Part shown: positions 6,347 to 13,528 of the stretch, in pieces
How positions within the stretch are numbered: position 1 is the first letter of the stretch
Layout of the letters: the number at the start of each line of letters is the position of its first letter
Translations under genes and position numbers: made by a program
Notes under the pieces: model-generated
What the model was told of the DNA's origin: nothing
Seen by the model: the letters and a program-made list of their open reading frames with translations, nothing else
Database searches by the model: none
Source of the DNA: a virus
IMG/VR virus record: IMGVR_UViG_3300036876_000303
Span: 1-25,108 of that record
Length of the DNA stretch: 25,108 nucleotides
Direction: 5' to 3' (one strand)

Positions 6347-7649
6347 CCTAAGTTACGTGAAATCAACAGCGCAACTTTTTCTGAAGAAATGGAACCGATG
6401 GATCAGGGAATCGGATGTCGAGTACGACCCGAACAACCCGGCATCCGGCCAGACTGACTTCTACGGTCAGCAGATGATCATCGCACGCGAAGTGATGGAG
6501 GCTGGCGAGGTGTTCGTCCGGTTCCGCCCGCGCCCACGGAAAGAAGGCCTGGCGGTACCGCTGCAACTGCAGTTGATCGAAGCGGAGCAGTTGCCTCTGT
6601 GGCGCATGTCCTCGCAGGAGATGCCTACGGACAACCGCGTGCGCTCCGGGATCGAGTTCCGGCCGGATGGACGGCGCGCAGCGTATCACTTCTGGCGCGC
6701 GCATCCCGGCGAGACGATGTTCTTCCCGCTCGAGGCGATGTCCGTCGAGCGTGTGCCAGCGACAGACGTGCTGCACGTTTACAAGCCGATCCGCGCCGGC
6801 CAGTTTCGGGGCCAGCCGTGGCTGACATCGGTGCTCGCGAAGCTCTACGAACTGGAGCAGTACACCGACGCCGAGATCGTCCGCAAGAAAGTCGCGGCGA
6901 TGATCACCGGGTTCATCAAGCAGGTCAGCCCGGACAATCCGATCATCCCGCCCGATCAGCAGCAGAACGGTCCAGGACAGACCGACCCGGGCGCGCAGAT
7001 TTCGAAACTCGAACCAGGAACGTTCCCTGTTCTGAATCCTGGCGAGGAAGTGGAGTTCGCGGAGGCGCGCGACAGCGGGGATTTCAAGGCGTTCATCCGG
7101 ACGTGCCTCCAGGCGTTCGCGAGTGGCGCGGGCCTGGCGGAATACCAGATCAGCGGGGACCTGTCGGGAATCAACTACTCGTCGATCCGCGCGGGCCTGC
7201 TGGAGTTTCGCCGCAAGTGCGAGCAGTTCCAGTATTCGGTTTTCACTTTCCAGGTGTGCCATCCGATTTATCGCCGGTGGCTGCGGGAGGCCATGCTCGC
7301 GTTGGTGTTCGGCGTCGAGTTCCTGACCGCTTACGACAAAGATCCCGAGCCGTTCGAGGAAGTGCAGTGGGTCACGCCGGGCTGGCCGTGGGTCGATCCC
7401 GATAAGGACATGAAGGCCGCCGAACGCGCGATCCGTGACGGTCTTTCGACGCGTTCGATTGAATGTGCCGAGCAGGGGTACGACGCGGCCCTTATCGACT
7501 CACAGCAGAAATCCGACAACGACCGCGCCGACAAATATGGTCTCTCCTACGACTCCGATGGGCGCAAGATCCTCACCGGGCGCAACGCCGGCATGACTGA
7601 GGAAGAGATCGAGAAAGACGGAGTGAGCGGAAAGATGGAGGCGCAGTGA
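6321..7649 (+). CDS. Phage portal protein, lambda family, N-terminally truncated
   Basis: The 442 residues match the lambda gpB-type portal family, the dodecameric ring at the prohead vertex through which DNA is packaged. Recognisable features are KKWNRWIRESD, the segment DFYGQQMIIAREVMEAGEVF followed by VRFRPRPR, IEAEQLPL, GIEFRPDGRRAAYHFW, RVPATDVLHVYKPIRAGQFRG and DLSGINYSSIRAGLLEFRR. Family members are usually about 500 or more residues, with roughly 100 residues before the KKWNRW region. Those are missing here. In the same frame a stop lies at 6303-6305, so the native start cannot be upstream. The first ATG (6321) has no ribosome binding site and overlaps the previous gene, so it is a by-product of the junction. 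The 3' end overlaps the protease start (GTGA). Glu codons are 25 GAG to 12 GAA, unlike the genes to the left. Confidence 0.88.
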   Translation: MIHAHGLHDLSYVKSTAQLFLKKWNRWIRESDVEYDPNNPASGQTDFYGQQMIIAREVMEAGEVFVRFRPRPRKEGLAVPLQLQLIEAEQLPLWRMSSQEMPTDNRVRSGIEFRPDGRRAAYHFWRAHPGETMFFPLEAMSVERVPATDVLHVYKPIRAGQFRGQPWLTSVLAKLYELEQYTDAEIVRKKVAAMITGFIKQVSPDNPIIPPDQQQNGPGQTDPGAQISKLEPGTFPVLNPGEEVEFAEARDSGDFKAFIRTCLQAFASGAGLAEYQISGDLSGINYSSIRAGLLEFRRKCEQFQYSVFTFQVCHPIYRRWLREAMLALVFGVEFLTAYDKDPEPFEEVQWVTPGWPWVDPDKDMKAAERAIRDGLSTRSIECAEQGYDAALIDSQQKSDNDRADKYGLSYDSDGRKILTGRNAGMTEEEIEKDGVSGKMEAQ

Positions 7650-9241
7650 AGCATCTGGCGCACGTTGCATCGCGGTTTGTGAACTGTCCGCTGATGATTC
7701 ATCCGCCCAAGCTGGAGGTGATCATCAAAGCCCTCGCGCCGAGGCTCGGTGTCGACCCCGACATCGTGCTGGCCAGCCGCGCACCGATGGATGCTACCGC
7801 CACGTTGATGGCCCGTTATGGGGACGCCGGCGAGGAGAGAGATTACGCCGTCATCGATGGGATCGCGGTGATTCCGGTCCAGGGCACGCTGCTCAAGAAG
7901 GAATCGTTCATGTCCGCGTGGAGCGGTGCGACCTCGTATGAGCAGATTCAGCGGCAGGTGGCGAGCGCCATCGATGACGGGGGCGTGCGCGCGATCCTGC
8001 TCGATATCGATTCGCCGGGCGGTGAGACCACCGGCTGTTTCGAACTGTCCGATTACATCTACTCGGTGCGCGCCATCAAGCCGGTATATGCGACCGCGAA
8101 CGACATTGCATTGTCGGCGGCCTATGCAATCGCGAGCGCGGCCAGCAAGGTATTTGTGACGCGCACGGGGGCAGTGGGGTCCGTCGGTGTGTATGCGCTG
8201 CACGTCGATCAATCCGGGTTCGACAAGGAACTCGGCGCGAAGTACACCTACGTGTTCGCCGGCGAGAAGAAAGTCGATGGGAACCCCCACGAACCACTGG
8301 CTGAGCGCGCCAAGGGCGACATCCAGGATGAAGTGGACCGGGAGTACGGGATCTTCACTGAGACCGTGGCGCGGAATCGCAAGGTTGCGAAGAAACAGAT
8401 CGTCGCGACACAGGCGGGGTTGCTCTGGGCAGAGAACGCAGTGCCCCTGCTGGCCGACGCAGTGGGGACGATTGACGATGCCATGAATGCGCTCATCGGA
8501 TCGATGGGTGCGCGCAGTAGGAGTTCAACCGCGGCGGCAGCCGCAATTCCAACCAAGGGAGAGCATATGACCGAAGATGTGCAAGCCCTCGCCGCGAAGA
8601 AGGATGGCGAGGCCACTGACAACGAGACCAAGAAGTCGAAGAAGAAACCGGACGAGGCCGACGCCAAAGAATGCGATTCCAAGCCTCCAACCGACGATGA
8701 CGAAGACGACGAGGACGAGGAAGACAGCAAGCCGAAGAAGGACGGCAGCAAGAAGAAGGCCGCCGCTTCGACGCTTGCCGCCACGCAGCCGGGCGGCATG
8801 CGCGCCGAAAGCGACATCGAGGCCATCGGGGCGCTGTGCAAGATCGCAGGGTGCCCGGAGCGCGCCGCCGAGTTCCTCACTAAACGGAAAGCCAACGGGC
8901 AGTATCTCGGCGTCGCGGACGTGAGCGAGTTGCTCACCAATTCCCGCGTTGCGGAAAGCGAGAGTCACATGATCACCTCCCACGTCGATCCGAACAAGAG
9001 CGCCACGGCGCGCATGCAGGATCTCGAAGCCGAGGCCACGGCCTTCGCGCGCCAGAACAAAGGCGCGACGATGGACAACCTCTATGTGCACGGGCAGAGT
9101 CGCGGCGTCTCCAAGGAACAGGCGGTCGCGCGGGCACTGGAAGCGCACCCGGAAACTTACGCGGCCTATCGGAACCAGCACAACGCCGCTGCGCTGGTCC
9201 GCACGCTGCAGAACGCGGGCCTGCAGATCGTCCAGCGGTAA
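7646..9241 (+). CDS. S49-family prohead protease with C-terminal scaffold domain (gpC-like)
   Basis: A 531-residue protein starting with GTG in a GTGA overlap with the portal stop. Residues about 68 to 285 form an SppA/S49 serine peptidase: IAVIPVQGTL, LLDIDSPGGE (118-127), the nucleophile S157 in IALSAAY and K209 in GEKKVDGNP. The S157 to K209 spacing of 52 equals that of the S147/K199 dyad of Bacillus SppA. Lambda gpC-type proteases mature the prohead by cleaving scaffold and other head proteins. Residues 308 to 531 form a separate scaffold-like part: a highly charged Lys/Asp/Glu linker with an acidic run near residues 350 to 360, then a helical C-terminus. An internal ribosome binding site and ATG inside the gene indicate that the scaffold is also made alone. 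Confidence 0.9.
   Translation: MKHLAHVASRFVNCPLMIHPPKLEVIIKALAPRLGVDPDIVLASRAPMDATATLMARYGDAGEERDYAVIDGIAVIPVQGTLLKKESFMSAWSGATSYEQIQRQVASAIDDGGVRAILLDIDSPGGETTGCFELSDYIYSVRAIKPVYATANDIALSAAYAIASAASKVFVTRTGAVGSVGVYALHVDQSGFDKELGAKYTYVFAGEKKVDGNPHEPLAERAKGDIQDEVDREYGIFTETVARNRKVAKKQIVATQAGLLWAENAVPLLADAVGTIDDAMNALIGSMGARSRSSTAAAAAIPTKGEHMTEDVQALAAKKDGEATDNETKKSKKKPDEADAKECDSKPPTDDDEDDEDEEDSKPKKDGSKKKAAASTLAATQPGGMRAESDIEAIGALCKIAGCPERAAEFLTKRKANGQYLGVADVSELLTNSRVAESESHMITSHVDPNKSATARMQDLEAEATAFARQNKGATMDNLYVHGQSRGVSKEQAVARALEAHPETYAAYRNQHNAAALVRTLQNAGLQIVQR
8567..9241 (+). CDS. Nested in-frame scaffold protein (Nu3-like), internal start within the protease gene
   Basis: Inside the protease gene, AAGGGAGAG (8555-8563) precedes an in-frame ATG at 8567 with ideal spacing. 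The product would be the last 224 residues of the protease ORF, beginning MTEDVQALAAKKDGEATDNE. It starts exactly where the protease domain ends. It contains a Lys-rich segment, an acidic DDDEDDEDEED stretch and a helical C-terminus (ALVRTLQNAGLQIVQR). Lambda makes its scaffold Nu3 from an internal in-frame start of gene C, and this arrangement is the same. The scaffold would direct capsid assembly and then be removed by the protease. The start signal is seen; the function is inferred from the lambda parallel. Confidence 0.72.
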   Translation: MTEDVQALAAKKDGEATDNETKKSKKKPDEADAKECDSKPPTDDDEDDEDEEDSKPKKDGSKKKAAASTLAATQPGGMRAESDIEAIGALCKIAGCPERAAEFLTKRKANGQYLGVADVSELLTNSRVAESESHMITSHVDPNKSATARMQDLEAEATAFARQNKGATMDNLYVHGQSRGVSKEQAVARALEAHPETYAAYRNQHNAAALVRTLQNAGLQIVQR

Positions 9242-9256
9242 AGGAGAAAACTCAAC

Positions 9257-9625
9257 ATGGCTTACGAACAGACTTTACGAACCATCGGCGCGCCGGCGAG
9301 TGCGGACCTGAGTGCATCTCAGTTCTGCTTCATGACGATTAACTCAAGCGGACAGCTTGCCCTGCCCTCGGCTGGCGGTGACGCTGACGGCATCCTCCAG
9401 GACAAACCCAACGGCGTGGGCGTCGAAGGCGAGCTCGCGGTGCTGGGCATCAGCAAGCTGGTAGTGGGCACTGCCGGTGTCACGTGCGGCGACCTGCTGA
9501 CCACCGACGCCAACGGCAAGGCGGTGACCGCCACCACTGGCAACAAGATCCTCGGCCGCGCGCTGGCGACCGGAGCCTCCGGCGTCATCATCCCGGCGCT
9601 CATTCAACAGAAGGGCAAGCTGTAA
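9257..9625 (+). CDS. Capsid decoration/cement protein (gpD-like, DUF2190-type)
   Basis: A 122-residue protein with AGGAG (9242-9246) ahead of its ATG. It is Gly/Ala/Val-rich and beta-strand-rich, with GDADGILQDKP, GEGELAVLG-like strands (VEGELAVLGI), a GDLLTTDANGKAV turn and GRALATGASGVIIPAL. This is the pattern of DUF2190 or head-decoration proteins that bind the outside of the mature capsid and stabilise it. It sits between scaffold and major capsid genes, the lambda D position, which supports the call. The length is close to lambda gpD (110). Confidence 0.78.
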   Translation: MAYEQTLRTIGAPASADLSASQFCFMTINSSGQLALPSAGGDADGILQDKPNGVGVEGELAVLGISKLVVGTAGVTCGDLLTTDANGKAVTATTGNKILGRALATGASGVIIPALIQQKGKL

Positions 9626-9663
9626 TCGTCAGCGGCCCAAACAACGAAAAGGAGAACAAGTAA

Positions 9664-10668
9664 ATGCCTCAACCGACTTTGAGCGATGTACACGTAAATC
9701 GCCCGCTGACGAACATCTCCGTGGCGTATAGCCAGGAGGCGGCTGGCGTCGAGTTCGTCGCGGATCGCGCGTTCCCGCCGATCCCCGTCGAAAACAAAAG
9801 CGACCTCTATTGGACCTACAAGCGCGGCGACTGGAACCGCGACGAGATGCAAAAACGCGGCCTCTCGATGGAATCCGCGGGCGCCGGGTATGGCCTGGAT
9901 TCCACGGGCACGTACAACTGCGACGTGTGGGCGCTTCACAAGGATGTGGACGACCAGGTACGAGCGAATAGCGACTCGCCGCTCGCGCCCGACCGCGACG
10001 CGACCATCTTCCTGACGCAGAAGGCGCTCATCCGGCGCGAGAATCAGTGGGCCGCGCAGTACTTCAAAACCGGCCTGTGGACCGGCGAAGTGGCCGGCCA
10101 GGCGACCTCCGACAGCACGCACGTCGTGTACTGGGATTACGCCACGTCCAGCCCGATCACGGATATTCGCCACGCCAAGACCCAGGCGCGGCTGAACTCC
10201 GGCGGCTTCGTGCCCAACATCGGCGTCTTCTCGCGCCCGGTGTTCGACAAGCTGGTCGACCACCCCGATTTCATCGACCGCACCAAGTACGGCCAGACTG
10301 CGCCGAACCCGGCGATGGCCACGCGCCGCATCATCGCCGAAATCCTGGAACTGGAAGACGTCCTGGTGATGGACGCCGTGTACAACACCGCGGCGGAAGG
10401 CGCCACCGAGTCGAACTCTTTCATCGGCGGGCTCGCGGCGGGCCTGTTCTATCGTCCGAAGAACGCCGGGCTGATGGTGCCGAGCGCCGGTTACACCTTC
10501 AATTGGACCGGCTTGATCGGCTCCATGGGCGGCGCGGGACTCCGTATCAAAACGTTCCGCATGGAGCACTTGGCCTCCGACCGGGTCGAGATCGACTCGG
10601 CCTTCGCCATGGCGCAGGTCTCCAAGGACTGCGGCTTCTTCTTCAACAACGTGATCACGGCGGTGTAA
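9664..10668 (+). CDS. Major capsid protein (gpE-type)
   Basis: A 334-residue protein with a strong AAGGAG (9650-9655) before ATG 9664. It follows the protease, scaffold and decoration genes. Features fit a lambda E-type HK97-fold coat protein. The N-terminus carries the sentence-like pattern NRPLTNISVAY and ADRAFPPIPV. KSDLYWTYKRGDWNRDEM follows, then a long helix with TIFLTQKALIRRENQWAAQY, GVFSRPVFDKLVDHPDFID, RRIIAEILELEDVLVMDAVY and a C-terminal DRVEIDSAFAMAQVSKDCG. It would form the capsid shell. No signal or membrane segment is present. The length equals that of lambda gpE (341) within a few residues. Confidence 0.87.
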   Translation: MPQPTLSDVHVNRPLTNISVAYSQEAAGVEFVADRAFPPIPVENKSDLYWTYKRGDWNRDEMQKRGLSMESAGAGYGLDSTGTYNCDVWALHKDVDDQVRANSDSPLAPDRDATIFLTQKALIRRENQWAAQYFKTGLWTGEVAGQATSDSTHVVYWDYATSSPITDIRHAKTQARLNSGGFVPNIGVFSRPVFDKLVDHPDFIDRTKYGQTAPNPAMATRRIIAEILELEDVLVMDAVYNTAAEGATESNSFIGGLAAGLFYRPKNAGLMVPSAGYTFNWTGLIGSMGGAGLRIKTFRMEHLASDRVEIDSAFAMAQVSKDCGFFFNNVITAV

Positions 10669-10670
10669 CC

Positions 10671-10952
10671 ATGTTTCTCCGCAAACTTTCGTGGGCGCAA
10701 CTGACCAAGGGCGGCGTGCCGCCGCTGTTCGTGCTGCGCCCGTTGCCTGGCGGCTTCACGCCGCCCGAAGTCGGAGCCGAGTATCCGGCACCCGATCCGG
10801 TTGACAAGTTCCAGTTGACACGGGCCCGGCAGATGTATGAACAGCGGCGGATTGGAACGCGGCTGGAACTCGAGGTGGCGCTCGCCAAGTCGCCACCCGC
10901 ACCAGCGAAACCGGCGAAAGCCAGGAAGGAGAAAGGGAATGGTCGAAATTAA
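10671..10952 (+). CDS. Small head-region hypothetical protein (93 aa)
   Basis: The ATG lies two bases after the capsid stop. The open frame extends much further upstream, inside the capsid gene, but that part is a shadow. The protein begins MFLRKLSWAQLTKGGVPPLF and has a middle helix (VDKFQLTRARQMYEQRR). It ends in a Pro/Ala/Lys-rich tail (KSPPAPAKPAKARKEKG). No family is recognised. It occupies the lambda FI-like position between capsid and connector genes, so a packaging-assisting or head-completion role is possible. It overlaps the next gene by 14 bases. Confidence 0.6.
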   Translation: MFLRKLSWAQLTKGGVPPLFVLRPLPGGFTPPEVGAEYPAPDPVDKFQLTRARQMYEQRRIGTRLELEVALAKSPPAPAKPAKARKEKGNGRN

Positions 10953-11226
10953 GAAGGTCCCGGTCAATGCGCCGGAGTTTCAAAGCAACGGTCCGCACCC
11001 GAAGTTGAAGGGCGTGTTTCTGTCGTTGCAGAAGCTGTTCTTCGCGAGCCAGCAGGCGGGAACCGGATCGAGCCAGAGCATCGCCCATGGCTTGGGCGTG
11101 GTGCCAGCCGGTGTGCTCTGCATCCCGACGGACGGCGGCACCGTCACGTATGGCACTCACACCGCAACCAACGTCGTGGTGACGGTGACGAGTGCGAAGC
11201 ACTTCGATGTGCTGGCCTGGCTATGA
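10939..11226 (+). CDS. Small beta-rich virion-region protein (95 aa)
   Basis: The ATG at 10939 lies 14 bases before the stop of the previous gene, with AGGAG/AAAGGGA just upstream. A longer frame to 10837 is Arg-rich shadow sequence and is rejected. The 95 residues contain SSQSIAHGLGVVPAGVLCIP and a beta-rich end (TATNVVVTVTSAKHFDVLAW). The HGLG-x-x-P pattern is common in phage head or tail surface proteins with a beta-sandwich. No exact family is recognised. It ends with ATGA shared with the next gene. Confidence 0.6.
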   Translation: MVEIKKVPVNAPEFQSNGPHPKLKGVFLSLQKLFFASQQAGTGSSQSIAHGLGVVPAGVLCIPTDGGTVTYGTHTATNVVVTVTSAKHFDVLAWL

Positions 11227-11570
11227 CGCCGACTTCCCTGGGGCGGGTCAACGTCGCCACACCCGGTACTCCCGTCCATCTGGCCGCGACTCGCACGCCG
11301 TGTTGCCGCATCCGTGTGCAGGTGATTGCCGGGCTGACGGGCAAGATGTATTTCGGCACTGCCAGCGTCAACAAGAGCACGCTGGCCGGAGTCATCAAAG
11401 AACTCTGGCCGAATTCGGGAGGTGGGGTAGACGACTCCTACGAGGTGTGGTCAGGCACGGACACCGACACCCTTGATCTCTCGGATTACTGGATCGACGC
11501 CGCCATCGCGGGCGAGGGCCTGATCGTGTCCTATTGGAACAAACCCTCGTGGACGTATCCCGCAGGTTAA
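11223..11570 (+). CDS. Small beta-rich virion-region protein (115 aa)
   Basis: A 115-residue protein that starts in an ATGA overlap with the previous stop. It opens with GRVNVATPGTPVHLAATR, followed by RVQVIAGLTGKMYFGTASV. It closes with DLSDYWIDAAIAGEGLIVSYW. The alternation of strands and Gly turns suggests a beta-sandwich surface protein. Phage structural operons often carry such proteins next to connectors. I cannot name a family. Translational coupling to both neighbours suggests co-assembly with the head or connector. Confidence 0.6.
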   Translation: MTPTSLGRVNVATPGTPVHLAATRTPCCRIRVQVIAGLTGKMYFGTASVNKSTLAGVIKELWPNSGGGVDDSYEVWSGTDTDTLDLSDYWIDAAIAGEGLIVSYWNKPSWTYPAG

Positions 11571-11573
11571 CCG

Positions 11574-11891
11574 ATGGCCTGGTCAGATCTCGTCAACACG
11601 ATGGATGACGCGTGCCTCTCCACCTTCGGCACACCCGCTACCTTCACGCCGCAGGATGGCTCAGGCGCGCAGCAGATTACAGGCATCATCCAGCATCCGG
11701 CGATGGCGGAAGACTACGTGCCGGGCGGTGTCCAGGGCACGTCCGTAGTACGGCTCTTCGTGCGCTTCGCGAACATCACGCCATCGCCACGACACGGCGA
11801 CACCGTTGCGATTAACGGCATCGTTTACGACGTTGTCGATGTGGACGTGGATGCGCAGGGCGGCGCGGTACTGAAGCTGAGGGTCACGTAG
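11574..11891 (+). CDS. Head-tail joining protein (gpFII-like)
   Basis: A 105-residue protein. MAWSDLVNTMDDACLSTFGT, the strand pair FTPQDGSGAQQITGII, then RLFVRFANITPSPRHGDTVA and YDVVDVDVDAQGGAVLKLRV give the short beta-barrel pattern of lambda gpFII-type head-tail connectors (lambda FII is 117 residues). These bind the portal and neck and form the tail attachment site. The TAG stop is followed immediately by the ATG of the next gene. Position before the tail terminator and tail tube genes matches the lambda order. Confidence 0.7.
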   Translation: MAWSDLVNTMDDACLSTFGTPATFTPQDGSGAQQITGIIQHPAMAEDYVPGGVQGTSVVRLFVRFANITPSPRHGDTVAINGIVYDVVDVDVDAQGGAVLKLRVT

Positions 11892-12356
11892 ATGCTGAAT
11901 GCCGCACCGATCACGGATGCCATCGCGAGCGTGCTCCTATCGATCCCCGAGTTGAGCGCCGCCATGGGAGGCCGGATCAGCGCGTTTCACTTTCGCCTCG
12001 GGCAGGAGCATCGCCTCGCCGAGGCCATCTACAAGATGCCCGCGCCGTCCATGCTCGTGGCATGGGAAGGGACGAAGGGCGGCAACTTCGACGGCCAGAC
12101 GATTTGGAAGCACCGTTGGGGCATTTACTACCGGATGGGCAACGCGGCCGGAGTCGCCCAGCCTCTGGGCTATGAGGACTTGTGGTCGATTACCTGTAAC
12201 CGCCCGCCCGGCGGCAGCGGCGCGAACATCCGCTATCTGCAGATCTACCCGGGCCTGGACATCATGGACACGCCGAGCATCGACCACGAACTCGATGAAG
12301 ACCTGATCGACCGTTTCAAAGGCGTCTTCATCATTCCCGAAATCGGAGACAACTGA
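11892..12356 (+). CDS. Tail terminator-like protein (gpU-like)
   Basis: A 154-residue protein whose ATG directly abuts the previous stop. It starts with a helix (ITDAIASVLLSIPELSAAMG). Strands follow (MLVAWEGTKGG and KHRWGIYYRM), with a C-terminal helix and strand containing HELDEDLIDRFKGVFIIPE. Size, position between the head-tail joiner and the tail tube gene, and alpha/beta pattern fit gpU-like terminator or minor tail proteins, which cap the growing tube. The sequence match is not strong, so a head-completion protein is possible. It overlaps the next ORF by one base (TGATG-type junction). Confidence 0.55.
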   Translation: MLNAAPITDAIASVLLSIPELSAAMGGRISAFHFRLGQEHRLAEAIYKMPAPSMLVAWEGTKGGNFDGQTIWKHRWGIYYRMGNAAGVAQPLGYEDLWSITCNRPPGGSGANIRYLQIYPGLDIMDTPSIDHELDEDLIDRFKGVFIIPEIGDN

Positions 12357-12505
12357 TGGACGACCAAGAGAGCACTCCAACGAAAGAAACCGTGCGGTTG
12401 CGCCACCCGCACACCGGCGATGTCCAGGAAGTGGAGGCGACGCCGGAGAAACTGGTGCCGTTGATGGGCCTGGGGTATGTACAGGTCCGGGAGGTGAGCG
12501 AATAA
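12356..12505 (+). CDS. Very small conserved-looking tail-region ORF (49 aa)
   Basis: An ATG overlapping the previous stop (TGATG, 12354-12358) opens a 49-residue frame that ends TAA just before the tail tube ATG. The product starts MDDQESTPTKETVRLRHP. It carries a GDVQEVEATPEKLVPLMGLG segment and ends YVQVREVSE. The spacing to both neighbours is one to two bases, which is hard to explain unless it is coding. Small genes with this kind of RHP...GEVxEVEATPEKL pattern occur in phage head-tail modules. Its function is unknown. Confidence 0.6.
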   Translation: MDDQESTPTKETVRLRHPHTGDVQEVEATPEKLVPLMGLGYVQVREVSE

Positions 12506-12506
12506 T

Positions 12507-13520
12507 ATGCCCGCAAGAGTACAGCAGTTAATAATGGGCCTTGGCAAAGGCAAGCAAACAAACATTGCCACGGCCGGCACGACGTTTCTGCGCTTCAAGA
12601 AGCTCGACACGGGCCTGACGACGCCGAAGCCGATTTTCGAAAACGACGCCGCGGAAATCGGCAAGGGCCACGAGTTCATCACCCAGACGTTCGCTTCCCA
12701 TTACGAGGTCGCGAATCGCTTGGAGAAGTACGCGAGCGCGGAGTTCGTGACCTGGGCGCTGGCCTATGGGCTGGGCAACATCGTACAGACTGGCTCGGTG
12801 GCGCCGTACACGTACACGATCACGCCGCTCAATCCGGGCGTCGCGCTCGAACTGCCGTACTTCTCGCTGGTCGAGCAGGTGGCGGAAGGCGGCGGCAACG
12901 CCATCGACAATCTGTACGTTGGCTGCGCGATCGAGGACTTCACCTACCAGTTCAACTACGGTCCGGGGCGCGCGTCTTCCAAGATGACGGTCAACTGGGT
13001 CGGCTCCGGCCTGTTGACGACGCCATCGGGGATCACTGTTCCCGCGCTCACCACCGAGAACAACATGCTCGCGGCATCGATGTCGCTCTCGGTCAACGGC
13101 GTCGATTACGTAACGACGAAGCGCATCTTGTCCGGGTCGGTCGGCTGGAAGAACAACCTGCTGCTGAACGCGGGTTTCTATCCCGGCTCCGGGCTGCAGA
13201 ACGGACTGCAAGTGCGCGGCCGCATGGAGATCGGCGCGCGCGTGCCGTCGTTCCAGTTCACGGCCCGGCTACTCGCCGGATCGCCCGAATACACCACGCT
13301 GGTGAATCAGACCACCGGGACCGCGACGCTCAGCGTGCAGCACGACGCCAACAACTCGGTGAGTTTCACCTTCCCGCAGATGGCGTTCCAGGTGGCAGAG
13401 AACGCCGAGGCCGATGGCATTGTTGCGGTGACCGTCACCGGCGCGCCGCAGTACAGTAACGCCCAAAATACCGTGATGTCCGCGAGCACGCTGTGCAGCG
13501 TGGCGGGTATCGCTCAATAG
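12507..13520 (+). CDS. Major tail tube protein (gpV-like)
   Basis: A 337-residue, strand-rich protein one base after the previous stop. Features are GLGKGKQTNIATAGTTFLRF, GKGHEFITQTFASHYEVANR, PYFSLVEQVAEGG, YVGCAIEDFTYQFNYGPGRA, TTKRILSGSVGWKNNLLLNA and a C-terminal half with GTATLSVQHDANNSVSFTFP. These fit major tail proteins that polymerise into the noncontractile tube. It is longer than lambda gpV (246), mainly through added surface strands. The stop (TAG 13518-13520) overlaps the Shine-Dalgarno sequence of the next gene, and chaperone genes follow directly, as usual for tail tubes. Confidence 0.8.
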   Translation: MPARVQQLIMGLGKGKQTNIATAGTTFLRFKKLDTGLTTPKPIFENDAAEIGKGHEFITQTFASHYEVANRLEKYASAEFVTWALAYGLGNIVQTGSVAPYTYTITPLNPGVALELPYFSLVEQVAEGGGNAIDNLYVGCAIEDFTYQFNYGPGRASSKMTVNWVGSGLLTTPSGITVPALTTENNMLAASMSLSVNGVDYVTTKRILSGSVGWKNNLLLNAGFYPGSGLQNGLQVRGRMEIGARVPSFQFTARLLAGSPEYTTLVNQTTGTATLSVQHDANNSVSFTFPQMAFQVAENAEADGIVAVTVTGAPQYSNAQNTVMSASTLCSVAGIAQ

Positions 13521-13528
13521 GAGGATTC

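Noticed and set aside
6599-7405. 268-residue plus-strand frame inside the portal gene
   Set aside because: Arg/Ala/Gly-rich shadow of the portal reading frame.
9604-10569. 321-residue minus-strand open frame opposite the major capsid gene
   Set aside because: Shadow of the capsid gene; the composition is unnatural and the plus-strand protein is clearly recognisable.
10047-10670. Long upstream extension of the small gene at 10671
   Set aside because: It overlaps the capsid gene in another frame and is Arg/Gly/His-rich shadow sequence. Only the part from the ATG at 10671 looks real.
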